Below are positions 11,904 through 20,845 of a stretch of DNA of 40,440 nt, in pieces (position 1 is the first letter of the stretch; each line of letters begins with the position of its first letter). The notes beneath the pieces were generated by a model that saw nothing but the letters and a program-made list of their open reading frames with translations, was not told the origin of the DNA and made no database searches. A program made the translations under genes and the position numbers. Origin of the DNA: Enterobacterales bacterium (GTDB lineage: Bacteria; Pseudomonadota; Gammaproteobacteria; Enterobacterales; Enterobacteriaceae). The stretch lies in assembly GCA_947478475.1 (NCBI GenBank), contig CANJWD010000009.1, positions 1 to 40,440 of the forward strand, given 5' to 3'.

Positions 11904-13217
11904 ATGACTACGCAGCAGGAGTACCTGCACCGCCGCAATGTACTATTTGCTAAGATGCTGCCGGCCAGTGCCGCCATTTTTTTTTCTGCGCCCGAGGTAA
12001 TACGCAATGCAGATGCATCATACCTTTATCGTCAGAACAGTGATTTTAGCTATCTGACAGGCTTTCATGAACCGCAGTCAGTGCTTCTTCTCATCAAAAC
12101 GAATGAAATGAGCCATCAGAGCATCCTGTTCAATCGAATCAAAGAATGGAGCGCAGAGATCTGGTCTGGCCGGCGCTTAGGGCAAGCCGCGGCGCCAGAA
12201 GCACTGGCGGTTGACCGCGCACTACCTTTTGATGATATTCCACAACAACTGCCGCTGTTACTCAACGGTCTGGGGGTTATTTATCATGCTCAGGGTGAAT
12301 ATTCGTGGGCTGATGGCGTCGTATTTGCTGCTCTGGAAACGCTGCGTAAAGGGGCGCGCCAAAATTTACACGCCGTAACAACGTTAACGGACTGGCGGCC
12401 GTGGTTGCATGAAATGCGCCTGATTAAGTCGGCCCAGGAAATCACGCTAATGCAGCGGGCCGCTGAAATCACCGTCCAGGCGCATATCCGGGCCATGGAG
12501 CGCTGCCGTTTTGCCACATTTGAATATCAGCTGGAAGCAGAAATTCATCACCAGTTTACCTGCAACGGGGCGCGCTATCCTGCTTACAACACCATTGTGG
12601 CTGGCGGCGAAAACGGCTGTATTTTGCACTATACCGATAATACCGCAGCGCTGCGTGATGGCATGCTGGTGTTAGTGGATGCCGGGTGTGAATATCAGGG
12701 CTATGCAGCAGATGTCACCCGTACCTTTCCGATCAACGGTCGCTTTACCCCGGCGCAGCGCGCCATTTACGACAGCGTACTGGCAGCGCTTAACTACGCG
12801 CTGGCAACGTTTGGTCCCGGCAGCACTATTCACGCCGTTAATCAACACGTCGTGCACATGATGACGGCAGATTTAATCCGGTTCGGCATTTTACAGGGGG
12901 ATGTTGAAACGCGAGTGGCGGAACAGGCGTATAAACCGTTTTTTATGCACGGACTGAGTCACTGGCTGGGCATGGATGTGCACGATGTCGGTGATTATGG
13001 CAGCCCTGATCGCAACCGTATCCTCGAGCCAGGCATGGTGCTCACGGTAGAGCCGGGTCTGTATATCGCACCGGATGCCGATGTGCCTGAGCAATGGCGC
13101 GGTATTGCTGTTCGTATCGAAGATAATATCCTGATTACTGCGACGGGGAATGACAACCTGACGGGCAGCCTGGTGAAAGATGCGGATGCTATTGAAGCAC
13201 TGATGGCAGCGGGGTAA
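11904..13217 (+). CDS. pepP: Xaa-Pro aminopeptidase
   Basis: PepP is a cytoplasmic metallopeptidase that releases N-terminal residues preceding proline. The 437 residues (E. coli 441) comprise the N-terminal domain and a pita-bread catalytic domain. The metal ligands are visible: two aspartates in VDAGCEY and AADVTRTFP, His in FFMHGLSHWLG, Glu in LTVEPGLY and Glu in VRIEDN. It is followed after 4 bp by ubiH, the conserved enterobacterial operon. Confidence 0.97.
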   Translation: MTTQQEYLHRRNVLFAKMLPASAAIFFSAPEVIRNADASYLYRQNSDFSYLTGFHEPQSVLLLIKTNEMSHQSILFNRIKEWSAEIWSGRRLGQAAAPEALAVDRALPFDDIPQQLPLLLNGLGVIYHAQGEYSWADGVVFAALETLRKGARQNLHAVTTLTDWRPWLHEMRLIKSAQEITLMQRAAEITVQAHIRAMERCRFATFEYQLEAEIHHQFTCNGARYPAYNTIVAGGENGCILHYTDNTAALRDGMLVLVDAGCEYQGYAADVTRTFPINGRFTPAQRAIYDSVLAALNYALATFGPGSTIHAVNQHVVHMMTADLIRFGILQGDVETRVAEQAYKPFFMHGLSHWLGMDVHDVGDYGSPDRNRILEPGMVLTVEPGLYIAPDADVPEQWRGIAVRIEDNILITATGNDNLTGSLVKDADAIEALMAAG

Positions 13218-13221
13218 TAAC

Positions 13222-14394
13222 ATGAGCGTGATTATCGTTGGCGGCGGCATGACGGGCAGCACACTGGCACTGGCTATTTCTTCGCTTACCGCAGGCAAAC
13301 TACCTGTCACCCTGATTGAGGCATCGCGGCCTGAGCCGCATAAGGCGCCCGAAGCGCGCGCACTTGCGCTCGCACAGGGTAGCTGCCAGCAACTACAGCG
13401 CATCGGAATCTGGTCTGCGCTGTCAGGCTGTGCCACCGCAATTACACGGGTACAGGTGAGTGATCGCGGCCATGCGGGTTTGGTGAATTTACGCGCAGAA
13501 GATTACGCTATCGCGGCCTTAGGCCAGGTCATAGAACTGCATGAAGCCGGGCGGCATCTGTTTGCACTGCTGGATAAAGCAGCGGGTGTCACGCTCTGTT
13601 GCCCGGACCGCGTGGCCGGTGTCACCCGCACGCAGAGCCAGGTCACGGTGACACTGGATAGTGGCAAAACATTGCAGGGTCAGTTAATGATTGCTGCAGA
13701 TGGATCGTCTTCACCGCTAGCTAATCTCTGCCATATTCACAGCCAGGTCTACAATTATCAGCAAGTTGCAGTGACGGCTACTCTGACAACTGCCCGGCAT
13801 CCTGCGGGATGTGCTTTTGAGCGCTTTACCCATAACGGGCCTCTGGCGCTGCTACCTCTGTCGCAGGGACGCAGTTCTTTAGTGTGGTGCCATCGCCTGG
13901 CAGACCATCAGACCGTCGCCGGCTGGGACGATGCGCATTTTTTGCAGCAGTTGCAGCAGGCTTTTGGCTGGCGCCTCGGCAAGATACTAAAAGTGGAAAC
14001 GCGTCACAGTTATCCGCTACGCTTAGTCAGGGCATCAACACATATCAGCCATCGACTGGCGCTGGTGGGTAACGCAGCACAAACCCTGCATCCGATAGCA
14101 GGACAGGGATTTAATCTCGCACTGCGGGATGCCATCTCCCTGGCTGAGCTGTTAGCAAAGGCGGCAGAGAGAAAGGATGACGTAGGGGCCTGGCCGGTGC
14201 TGAGCCACTATCAGGAATGCCGTCGCACCGATCAGCATAATACAGTGAACCTGACGGATGGTTTAATCAGTCTGTTTGCTAACCATCACCAGCCACTGGT
14301 CGCTGGCAGAAATTTAGCCCTGATGGTGATGGAACGTTTACCTCTGCTGCGCGCCATGTTTGCCCGGCGCGCACTCGGCTGGATCGAACACTAA
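13222..14394 (+). CDS. ubiH: 2-octaprenyl-6-methoxyphenyl hydroxylase UbiH
   Basis: UbiH is the FAD monooxygenase that hydroxylates C1 of the ring in aerobic ubiquinone synthesis. The 390 residues (E. coli 392) start with a dinucleotide-binding motif (VIIVGGGMTGS). They retain the mid-protein AADGSSS segment and the C-terminal FAD motif LALVGNAAQTLHPIAGQG, where the usual GD dipeptide reads GN, as in other UbiH proteins. It is probably co-transcribed with pepP. The next gene of the operon, ubiI, survives only as a short stub. Confidence 0.95.
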   Translation: MSVIIVGGGMTGSTLALAISSLTAGKLPVTLIEASRPEPHKAPEARALALAQGSCQQLQRIGIWSALSGCATAITRVQVSDRGHAGLVNLRAEDYAIAALGQVIELHEAGRHLFALLDKAAGVTLCCPDRVAGVTRTQSQVTVTLDSGKTLQGQLMIAADGSSSPLANLCHIHSQVYNYQQVAVTATLTTARHPAGCAFERFTHNGPLALLPLSQGRSSLVWCHRLADHQTVAGWDDAHFLQQLQQAFGWRLGKILKVETRHSYPLRLVRASTHISHRLALVGNAAQTLHPIAGQGFNLALRDAISLAELLAKAAERKDDVGAWPVLSHYQECRRTDQHNTVNLTDGLISLFANHHQPLVAGRNLALMVMERLPLLRAMFARRALGWIEH

Positions 14395-14430
14395 CCAGCC
14401 ACCACCTGGCATTAAGAAAAATTTCACGGG

Positions 14431-14500
14431 ATGCAATTTTTTGATCTGATTATCGCCGACGGCGGTATGGCGGTGCTGGCTCTGGCGTGCGGGCTCGGGC
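14431..14500 (+). pseudogene. ubiI: 5' stub of ubiI (visC), 2-octaprenylphenol hydroxylase
   Basis: Thirty-six bases after the ubiH stop, an ATG opens a frame reading MQFFDLIIADGGMAVLALAC. This matches the first 20 or so residues of E. coli UbiI (MQSVDVAIVGGGMVGLAVAC), including most of the FAD-binding glycine motif. Similarity ends near 14500, just before the convergent stop codon of the pilotin gene at 14508. All the rest of ubiI (about 380 codons) is gone, so the stub marks the left edge of the secretion cluster. Confidence 0.82.
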
Positions 14501-14507
14501 CATATCT

Positions 14508-14906
14508 CTATCGGCAGCCAGGGAAACAGGGCATGGGTATCAGCACTATTTTTTCTGGCGCCACCGTAATACGCTTCTGATATCTGGCTTGCAGCCCGGG
14601 GCTGTCTGCCCAGCGCAGTTCTGCACGTATAAACAGCCCCGCACTGTTAGTGCTCTTTGGCAACCGTCTGAAATCATACTTTAGCGGCAGGTTGCTAACC
14701 CGATAATTGCTTTTTTGCAGAGGCAGGAGCTGGCCATCTACATGGGCAAGAATGGTGACAGTGACCCGCACCGGTTGTAATACGGGTCGTTCGATATCAA
14801 TCCAGCCGCTGAGTTGGGTTGGCTCAGGCGCTGTCTGTTTGCGGCCCGTAACGCAGCCCGCCAGCAGGAGAGCGCAACAGAGTGATAATAACAGTCTTCC
14901 GTTCAT
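14508..14906 (-). CDS. sctG: T3SS pilotin lipoprotein, YscW family
   Basis: Pilotins are outer-membrane lipoproteins that escort and assemble the secretin ring. The 132 residues (Yersinia YscW 131) begin with a lipoprotein signal: a positive N-terminus, a hydrophobic stretch and the lipobox LLAGC with Cys18 as the lipidated residue. The rest is a small beta-rich domain (LSGWIDIERP, VRVTVTI) consistent with the YscW/YbaY family. Sequence similarity to YscW is weak by eye, so the name rests on size, lipobox and position at the end of the yopBD unit. In Yersinia yscW lies elsewhere, near the secretin genes. Confidence 0.75.
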   Translation of the reverse strand: MNGRLLLSLCCALLLAGCVTGRKQTAPEPTQLSGWIDIERPVLQPVRVTVTILAHVDGQLLPLQKSNYRVSNLPLKYDFRRLPKSTNSAGLFIRAELRWADSPGLQARYQKRITVAPEKIVLIPMPCFPGCR

Positions 14907-14921
14907 AACAGTCTTCCGTTC
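14888..14921. repeat. 17-bp exact tandem duplication over the pilotin start codon
   Basis: ATAACAGTCTTCCGTTC occurs twice (14888-14904 and 14905-14921, plus-strand reading). On the coding strand one copy forms codons 2-6 of the pilotin gene and the other lies immediately upstream, where its GGAAG sits six bases before the ATG and can serve as the ribosome-binding site. Confidence 0.85.
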
Positions 14922-14928
14922 GCTCGTA

Positions 14929-15696
14929 CTATATCGCTGCGGCGTGACCGTATGCCTGGGCCGAATTGCTCGTTATCTGTTTAAGTAATTCACGGATTTC
15001 CGCCATCAGTTGCTGGAGATAGTGAACCTGCTCTTCTGCCTTTTGCCGTTCTTTCTCGGCAATCGCAGAGCTGGTTTCATGTTCCTTACCCCGTGCCTCT
15101 GAATATTTTTGAGCCACACTGAATCCGCCCTGAGAGAGTTGTGAAACAGACTGAGTTACTGTATTTGCTACGGCAATTCTGTTCTGCGTTGCCTCAATCT
15201 CTTTCAGCCTGATCGTTTCAGCCTTTCTTGTTAATCCATGTAACTGTTTTATCTGTCCGCCCGCTTTGATGGCACCAGTTATCCCGGTGGCTGCACTAAC
15301 CCCCGTTGTTATACCAGAGACAATCGCCATAGCGATCATAAGTTGCGCGTTAGTGCGTATTTCATCCACCTGAGCCCCCAGCGCAGTTATCATGGCCTGC
15401 TGCTGCGAATCGCGTAATATTTTATCGTTTTCACGCGCTTCCCGTGAAGATTTCAGTAACAACAATAAAATCTCAAAGGAGAGATCCATTTCAGCCACTA
15501 AGTTTTGAAGCTTAGTCAGTTTCATTTCAGACTTAGGCTTATCAAGCACCGTTGTGTTTGCTGAAAGTCTCTCGCTATCAGGCTGATAGTCAGCCGCTGC
15601 AACCCGCGGTATGCCAGCGCTTTTTTCTGCTTTATCCGTTGCTGTCATGCCGTTTTGGACAGTGAGCGGCGCCGGGTCTTGCGTCCTGATTTCCAT
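14929..15696 (-). CDS. yopD: T3SS minor translocator, YopD-like (SctB)
   Basis: YopD-type proteins join YopB-type proteins to form the pore in the host membrane; in Yersinia YopD also represses effector translation with LcrH. The 255 residues (Yersinia about 306) have one clear hydrophobic segment (about 119-143, LMIAMAIVSGITTGV). They also have coiled-coil-prone stretches around 60-115 and a C-terminal helical region (HYLQQLMAEIRELLKQI). The N-terminus is polar, as expected for a secretion signal. Identification rests mainly on order (lcrG-lcrV-lcrH-yopB-yopD) and architecture. It starts 11 bp after the yopB stop. Confidence 0.85.
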   Translation of the reverse strand: MEIRTQDPAPLTVQNGMTATDKAEKSAGIPRVAAADYQPDSERLSANTTVLDKPKSEMKLTKLQNLVAEMDLSFEILLLLLKSSREARENDKILRDSQQQAMITALGAQVDEIRTNAQLMIAMAIVSGITTGVSAATGITGAIKAGGQIKQLHGLTRKAETIRLKEIEATQNRIAVANTVTQSVSQLSQGGFSVAQKYSEARGKEHETSSAIAEKERQKAEEQVHYLQQLMAEIRELLKQITSNSAQAYGHAAAI

Positions 15697-15707
15697 ATTA
15701 TTTTTCC

Positions 15708-16835
15708 TTAAATTGTGGCGTGGCGGTTGCCAAGCAGAGTGTCTAACGTTTTACCCCTGGCATGCAGCATCTCGCTGAGAAGTTGCATAATTTGCTGTAA
15801 TGTCGTCATGCTCTGACGGAAGTGCTCTGTAAGCTTATCCATCTGTTTCTGGACCTCTTTTAGTTCAATAGCGGATAGCCTGACCTCTGCCTGTTTGTTC
15901 AGTAACGTGTATTGCATCGCTGCATTACCGGTCGCTGCTGCGCCGGTAGCCACGCCGGTTGTGGTGGTGGTTACCTGCGCCCCAAGTTTGATACCCTGAA
16001 TGGCCGCCTGTGATAAACTCCCCGCCACGGCAGGCGTGGCAGCACCAAAGGTGGCCACAATGGAGACTATCGCCACCACAATCTGCGCTGCCAGTAATAC
16101 CCATCCTAAGGTTTTCATGGTTTCCGGGCTAATCAAACCCGCTTCTGCTACCTGCTGCATGACCATGTTCACGATACTTAATGCGCCAGAGCTTATCAGC
16201 AGAGAACCCGCCACGGCCCCAACGCTGGTAGCGACTAAAACAGCGCCAACGATTAACATCGCTACCGCACTGATCCAGCCAAAGAGTTTGCTAAAAAGTC
16301 CTGCTGTTTTTGCTTCTTTAACGGCGGCGCTGGATTCCTGTAACCTAACCTGATTTTCCTCCATTTTTTGCCTGTTTTGACTGCGCGTTTGCTCAATTTT
16401 TTCCATGGTGAGCTGCTGCTGAGCACTTTTTACTGTATTCAGATCGTGGGTCAGAGCAATTTCAAACTCTTCTGACGACAGTAATTGTGCCAGTTTTGAT
16501 GGCTGTTTTATCTCATCCAGCCAGCCTGTCACACTCCGCGCCGTCTGAACAGAGCTGGTATTGATCTGCTGAACCATTGCGCTAAAAGCTTCCAGCAGCT
16601 CAGATGACAGGCCCTGCTGGCTGTTACTGTGCGGCAGTGTTAGCAAGTGTCTGGCGTGCCAGTTCATGCCTGCGGGCGGTTTATCAGACGGCGCAGAAGA
16701 GGCAGAATAGGCGGAATAGATAGTGTCCGTTGCTGTTTTTTCGGTAATTGCCGGGGGAATGACGGCATTTTCTTCAGGCGGCCGGCCCAAAGGGCCGGGT
16801 GGATTTTGGCTGGTATCAATTGTCATATGACTCAT
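15708..16835 (-). CDS. yopB: T3SS major translocator, YopB-like (SctE)
   Basis: YopB-type translocators insert in the host membrane to form the translocation pore. The 375 residues (Yersinia 401) show the family plan: a polar N-terminus, a coiled-coil region about 125-175, a first transmembrane hairpin element about 187-217 (AVAMLIVGAVLVATSVGAV) and a second about 244-272. The C-terminus is amphipathic. AAGGAGTG seven bases before the ATG is supplied by the last unit of a 14-bp tandem repeat. LcrH (next upstream) would be its cytoplasmic chaperone. Confidence 0.9.
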   Translation of the reverse strand: MSHMTIDTSQNPPGPLGRPPEENAVIPPAITEKTATDTIYSAYSASSAPSDKPPAGMNWHARHLLTLPHSNSQQGLSSELLEAFSAMVQQINTSSVQTARSVTGWLDEIKQPSKLAQLLSSEEFEIALTHDLNTVKSAQQQLTMEKIEQTRSQNRQKMEENQVRLQESSAAVKEAKTAGLFSKLFGWISAVAMLIVGAVLVATSVGAVAGSLLISSGALSIVNMVMQQVAEAGLISPETMKTLGWVLLAAQIVVAIVSIVATFGAATPAVAGSLSQAAIQGIKLGAQVTTTTTGVATGAAATGNAAMQYTLLNKQAEVRLSAIELKEVQKQMDKLTEHFRQSMTTLQQIMQLLSEMLHARGKTLDTLLGNRHATI

Positions 16836-16841
16836 TTCATT

Positions 16842-17360
16842 TCACTCCTTTTTAAACACTCCTTTTTGAACACTCTTTTTTAAAATCACTGCATCCTGCA
16901 TGACGTGCGCGCGGGCGGCTAAATCAGCATACTCTGGTCGTGGCTCTGCCAGCGCGGCAGCGGTATAAAAACCACTTTCAGCGGCATCCAGTGCGCCCAG
17001 CTGCAAATGACACTCAGCGGCATAAAAGGGAAAGCGGGGGTCTGTGTTATCCAGCAGTGCTCCATAGCTGTAACTGTCTGCTGCCTGCTGCCACTGGCCC
17101 AGTGACTGCCGGCAGGCGCCTAATCCCAGATAAAAACGCCCGTCGTAATGGTCCAGAATGCAGAGCAGCTGAAATAACTTATGGGCCTCATCCCATTTCC
17201 CCGCCTGGTGCCGCGCAAAAGCCAGTGCATAGAGCTGTTCCAGCGACTCTGCGGAGATATTATTCAGCATGCCAAACGTACCGCCGTCACGCAAAAAATG
17301 CGCCAGCTCATTCGACAGTTCATCCGATTGCGCCCGCGTTTTTGCTATCTCTTCACTCAT
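16842..17360 (-). CDS. lcrH: T3SS translocator chaperone LcrH/SycD
   Basis: LcrH (SycD) is the class II chaperone that keeps the YopB- and YopD-type translocators soluble before export. The 172 residues (Yersinia 168) contain three tetratricopeptide-type repeats from about residue 35 (LYALAFARHQAGKWDEAHKL, then FYLGLGACRQSLGQWQQAAD, then PFYAAECHLQLGALDAAESG). The last dozen residues (KKSVQKGVFKKE) are encoded by a 14-bp tandem repeat, so this tail is probably a recent addition. It lies between lcrV and yopB, the standard place. Confidence 0.95.
   Translation of the reverse strand: MSEEIAKTRAQSDELSNELAHFLRDGGTFGMLNNISAESLEQLYALAFARHQAGKWDEAHKLFQLLCILDHYDGRFYLGLGACRQSLGQWQQAADSYSYGALLDNTDPRFPFYAAECHLQLGALDAAESGFYTAAALAEPRPEYADLAARAHVMQDAVILKKSVQKGVFKKE
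16843..16884. repeat. Three 14-bp tandem units spanning lcrH tail and yopB ribosome-binding site
   Basis: Units at 16871-16884, 16857-16870 and 16843-16856 (coding-strand order) read approximately TTTAAAAAGGAGTG with one or two differences. They encode the LcrH C-terminal tail, and the final unit provides AAGGAGTG for yopB. The 14-bp period changes frame at each unit, so the three copies give different residues. Confidence 0.85.
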
Positions 17361-17374
17361 GCCAGTTTTTCCTT

Positions 17375-18382
17375 TTATATCGCCCTGAGTATATTCTGGA
17401 AAATATCATTATATTTTTGTATAAAACGGCTCAGCGCCTCCACCGCGGAGTTATAACGCGTGGTGATGTCGTTGAGTCTGGTGGTAACTTCACTGACTTT
17501 GTCATTGATGGGGCGCGAGAGATCACCGATCGCAGAAGAAAAAGCCGCCAGTGGGTTGTTCTCTTTTGCCCACTCATAGCGCTCCTGCACATTCGGCATT
17601 ACACCGCTGGCTTTTGGGCCTCTCTCCAGGAACTGTTTGATTGATAAATTTAGCGGTGCTATCTCTCCTTTCAGTACCTCTGTTTTTTGCTGTTCGTTTT
17701 CTTTTGCCGGATTCAAGAGTGATTTGAGTAATTTAAATTCAGCACTATCCTGAAATTTTTCTTTTGTTTCATAACCATAAAGCGAGTGATCAAATAAATT
17801 GCACTGATCGAGTGCTACAAGATCGATGGCTGTTTTCTCTGCCATATTTTTACTGATCCTGGACTGAATCACGCCAAAAATCTTCAGTTCTGCGGTCAGT
17901 GCCTTGAGTTCGTCACGGAATTTTTGACGTTCACCATCCTGGTGCAGCATTACGCCCTGAAAAACGGCAATAATATCGTCATCCATACGTTCGGTCGTCA
18001 GTACGCCAGCGCTGAAGGCGATAAATTCATCGGCGGTAAACATTCTGCCTTCCACGCCCTGTTTTGCCACACGCTCAGCCACCCGGGCTGATATTTCCTG
18101 AATAAATTTTTCCAGGCTGTCAGTTCCGCTCTGTAGCTGCCCGGCATAAAAACCATTGCTAATAACATTGCTGTTCGTTGCGGCAGCGTTAACCACTAAT
18201 CGTCTCAGTTGCTCCCTGAATTGCGTTAATGCCGGCGCATCGAGTGCTTTTTTATTCTCATCGGTGATGACGATTTCCGTTTCGATAGCGGCCAAAAGTT
18301 GCTGCGCCAGATCAGGGAGATGTGCTGCCTGGCTGTGGTGATGGTGTACGGGTGCCGCGGAGCGGCTAACGTCAGGTGTCAT
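17375..18382 (-). CDS. lcrV: T3SS needle-tip protein LcrV (V antigen, SctA)
   Basis: LcrV caps the needle, positions the translocon and in Yersinia is a protective antigen. The 335 residues (Yersinia about 326) match the family best at the C-terminus. There SRPINDKVSEVTTRLNDI and then YNSAVEALSRFIQKYNDI correspond to the long coiled-coil helix of LcrV. The middle also aligns (FGVIQSRISKNMAEKTAIDL). The N-terminal half is more diverged and carries a histidine run near residue 13. It lies between lcrG and lcrH, as in Yersinia, Aeromonas and Pseudomonas. Confidence 0.95.
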   Translation of the reverse strand: MTPDVSRSAAPVHHHHSQAAHLPDLAQQLLAAIETEIVITDENKKALDAPALTQFREQLRRLVVNAAATNSNVISNGFYAGQLQSGTDSLEKFIQEISARVAERVAKQGVEGRMFTADEFIAFSAGVLTTERMDDDIIAVFQGVMLHQDGERQKFRDELKALTAELKIFGVIQSRISKNMAEKTAIDLVALDQCNLFDHSLYGYETKEKFQDSAEFKLLKSLLNPAKENEQQKTEVLKGEIAPLNLSIKQFLERGPKASGVMPNVQERYEWAKENNPLAAFSSAIGDLSRPINDKVSEVTTRLNDITTRYNSAVEALSRFIQKYNDIFQNILRAI

Positions 18383-18391
18383 AAAAAATCC

Positions 18392-18679
18392 TTAAATAAT
18401 AAGACCACGCATCATGGGCGGGCGCCGCGGGCGCATTTTTTTGCCCGCTTCCTGCTGTTCGCCCTGCTGAGTGCGTAACCGGTTAATTTCGCTGAGCAGC
18501 TCATGCTCTGCTGCCACTGTCAGTGCTGACGTTCTGCCAAAAATCAGTTCGCTGGCATAGGGCATCGCTTGCAGGCCGGTCAGTAGTTCGCCCAGCAGCT
18601 GGCTACGATGATCACTGTCCTGAATGGCTAGTGTGGCAGCCTGTAGCAGCGGATCAGGACTATCGGGCGTTGGGTTCAT
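18392..18679 (-). CDS. lcrG: LcrG, tip-protein chaperone and secretion regulator
   Basis: LcrG binds LcrV in the cytoplasm and helps block effector export until contact. At 95 residues it equals the Yersinia length. Two family segments are obvious: the N-terminal helix AIQDSDHRSQLLGELL (Yersinia AIADSDHRAKLLQEM) and the C-terminus RPRRPPMMRGLII (Yersinia RPRKPTMMRGQII). It starts only 7 bp after the sctV stop; in Yersinia and Aeromonas an lcrR-type gene separates the two and is missing here. Confidence 0.95.
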   Translation of the reverse strand: MNPTPDSPDPLLQAATLAIQDSDHRSQLLGELLTGLQAMPYASELIFGRTSALTVAAEHELLSEINRLRTQQGEQQEAGKKMRPRRPPMMRGLII

Positions 18680-18686
18680 ATTTTAC

Positions 18687-20828
18687 TCACAGGCAGACTC
18701 TGCCAAGCGGCTGAATATTGATCTGCTGCGTCAGTTCCTGGTAGGAGAGCACGGGCAAATCGTAGTAATCCCCTTCGATCAGTTTACGCACGTAGCGGCG
18801 GATATCCATGGAGACGATCAGCACCGGTTTACTTTGCATGCCAGTGAGATCGCCCACCGTGCTGCGTACCTGCTGCAAAAATGCCGCAGATGCGGAGGGT
18901 TCAAGGGCCAGATAACTGCCGGCACTGGTCTGACGGATACCATTGCGGATTTTTTCTTCCACCTCCTGGTCGAGCAGGTAAGCGGGCAGTACGTTGTTAC
19001 CATTGGCATATTTGTAGCAAATATAGCGTTTCAGGCTGCTGCGAATATATTCTACCAGCTGCACCACCTCTTTCTCTTTTTGCCCCCACTCCACCATGGC
19101 CTCGAGAATGGCACGCATATTGCGGATTGAAATATCTTCACCCACCAGCCGCTGTAAAATTTCCGTCATGCGTTGTATCGGCATAATACGCTGTGCTTCT
19201 TTTACCAGCTCGGCATAGCCCTGCTCCATATGCTCAAGCAGGTAACGTGTTTCCTGGATCCCAATAAAATCACCGGCATACTGTTTCAGTACGTGAGAGA
19301 GATGCCAGGTCAATACCTGGCCGCTGTCCAGCGTCTGAATTGTGGCTTTATCGAGTTTCGCGTGTAACGTATTGTCTGTCCAGAGTGTCGGGCTGCCGGG
19401 CAGGATCGCATCGCCCTGCACAAAAGGAATAGCCATCAGTTCCAGCTGTGCCGCTTTTTCCAGCACTAATAGCTTCCCTGGCCGCAGCTGGCCGCAGGCC
19501 ACTGGCACTTCCTGTAGCTGAATGAGGTATTCGCCCGCTTTCATCCCTTGATTAAAGCGCAGGTGGATGCCAGGAAAGGGGACCCCGAGATCCAGATAGA
19601 GGGCGCGGCGCACGCGCACCAGCTCTTCATGGAGCGAGCTGTTCTCCAGTTCGGGCTGTAGGGCGGCATCGACATCGATCAGTAGCAATACTGTCATCGC
19701 GAACTCTTCTTTTTTATCCAGGGGAGCCCGTGATTTGCTGTTTTTACCGCCGCCCGAGGCAAGTTTCGTGTTGCCTTTAAGTTTATGTACCGCCGCCGCG
19801 CCGGCCCCATGAGCTAACAGAGTGGATAAATCACTGGGTTTTGGTAACAGTGCCTGGTGCTGACGCAGCACCAGAAAATAACCGCCGCACGCTACCAGCG
19901 CCGCCAGTATCAGAAAAATCTGCCAGGGAAATCCGGGGATTAACGCAAACAGCGCCAGCAACAGGCCACCGATCAACAGCGCTCTCGGTTGGGCGACAAT
20001 CTGCCCGCCAATGTCAGAGCCTAAATCAGACGCGTTGTCTGATGCGACACGGGTAACGATAATCCCGGCGCTAATGGCAATCAGCAGTGCCGGCACCTGA
20101 GCCACCATGCCGTCACCGACCGTTAGTGTAGCGTAGAGATGCAGCGCTTCGGCGGCGCTTAATTCACGCTGGGTGACGCCAATGGTAATGCCGCCAATAA
20201 TGTTAACGAAAATGATGATCAGCCCGGCGATAGCATCGCCTTTGACAAATTTCATCGCGCCATCCATCGAGCCAAACATCTGGCTCTCTTTTTCAATGAC
20301 ACTGCGTCTGTCACGCGCTTCATGCACATCAATTACCCCGGCGCGCATATCACCGTCGATACTCATCTGCTTTCCTGGCATGGCATCGAGAGAGAAACGG
20401 GCGCTCACTTCTGCCACCCGCTCAGAGCCCTTGGTGATCACCAAAAATTGTACAATGGTGATGATCAGAAAGATAACCAGCCCGACCACAAGGTTACCGC
20501 CAATGACGAAATTACCAAAGGTAGAGACAATTTTTCCGGCATCCGCTTCCAGCAGGATCATACGCGTGGTGCTGACTGAGAGTGCCAGACGAAACAGAGT
20601 GGTTATCAGCAGTACCGCCGGGAAGACGGAAAATTGCAGCGGTGAATTGATATACACTGCCATCATCAGCAGCACCATCGAGATGGTCATATTGACGGCA
20701 ATTAACATATCGAGCATCACCGGCGGTAGCGGTAACACCATCATGAAAACCACTGCCAGCAACAGCATGGCCAGCATGATATCTTTGCGTTCACCGATAA
20801 CAGTAAGCCACTCAAACAGCTTTTTCAT
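18687..20828 (-). CDS. sctV: T3SS export gate protein SctV (LcrD/YscV)
   Basis: SctV forms the nonameric export gate of the inner-membrane apparatus and receives chaperone-substrate complexes. The 713 residues (Yersinia LcrD 704) have about eight membrane segments in the first 330 residues. The FHIPEP-family signature region is near residue 130-160 ([19 protein letters not shown]). A glycine/lysine-rich linker (about 350-375) and the cytoplasmic ring domain (about 380-713) follow. Residues 1-6 lie within a 17-bp duplicated segment that also supplies AAGG upstream. Gene order yscX-yscY-sctV is conserved. Confidence 0.97.
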   Translation of the reverse strand: MKKLFEWLTVIGERKDIMLAMLLLAVVFMMVLPLPPVMLDMLIAVNMTISMVLLMMAVYINSPLQFSVFPAVLLITTLFRLALSVSTTRMILLEADAGKIVSTFGNFVIGGNLVVGLVIFLIITIVQFLVITKGSERVAEVSARFSLDAMPGKQMSIDGDMRAGVIDVHEARDRRSVIEKESQMFGSMDGAMKFVKGDAIAGLIIIFVNIIGGITIGVTQRELSAAEALHLYATLTVGDGMVAQVPALLIAISAGIIVTRVASDNASDLGSDIGGQIVAQPRALLIGGLLLALFALIPGFPWQIFLILAALVACGGYFLVLRQHQALLPKPSDLSTLLAHGAGAAAVHKLKGNTKLASGGGKNSKSRAPLDKKEEFAMTVLLLIDVDAALQPELENSSLHEELVRVRRALYLDLGVPFPGIHLRFNQGMKAGEYLIQLQEVPVACGQLRPGKLLVLEKAAQLELMAIPFVQGDAILPGSPTLWTDNTLHAKLDKATIQTLDSGQVLTWHLSHVLKQYAGDFIGIQETRYLLEHMEQGYAELVKEAQRIMPIQRMTEILQRLVGEDISIRNMRAILEAMVEWGQKEKEVVQLVEYIRSSLKRYICYKYANGNNVLPAYLLDQEVEEKIRNGIRQTSAGSYLALEPSASAAFLQQVRSTVGDLTGMQSKPVLIVSMDIRRYVRKLIEGDYYDLPVLSYQELTQQINIQPLGRVCL

Positions 20829-20845
20829 TCAAACAGCCTTTTTAT
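20812..20845. repeat. 17-bp imperfect tandem duplication over the sctV start codon
   Basis: TCAAACAGCTTTTTCAT (20812-20828) and TCAAACAGCCTTTTTAT (20829-20845) are adjacent copies. The first is the start of sctV on the minus strand. The second is a diverged copy directly upstream whose AAAAAGG lies eight bases before the ATG and can act as the ribosome-binding site. The upstream copy also overlaps the yscY stop region. Confidence 0.8.
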
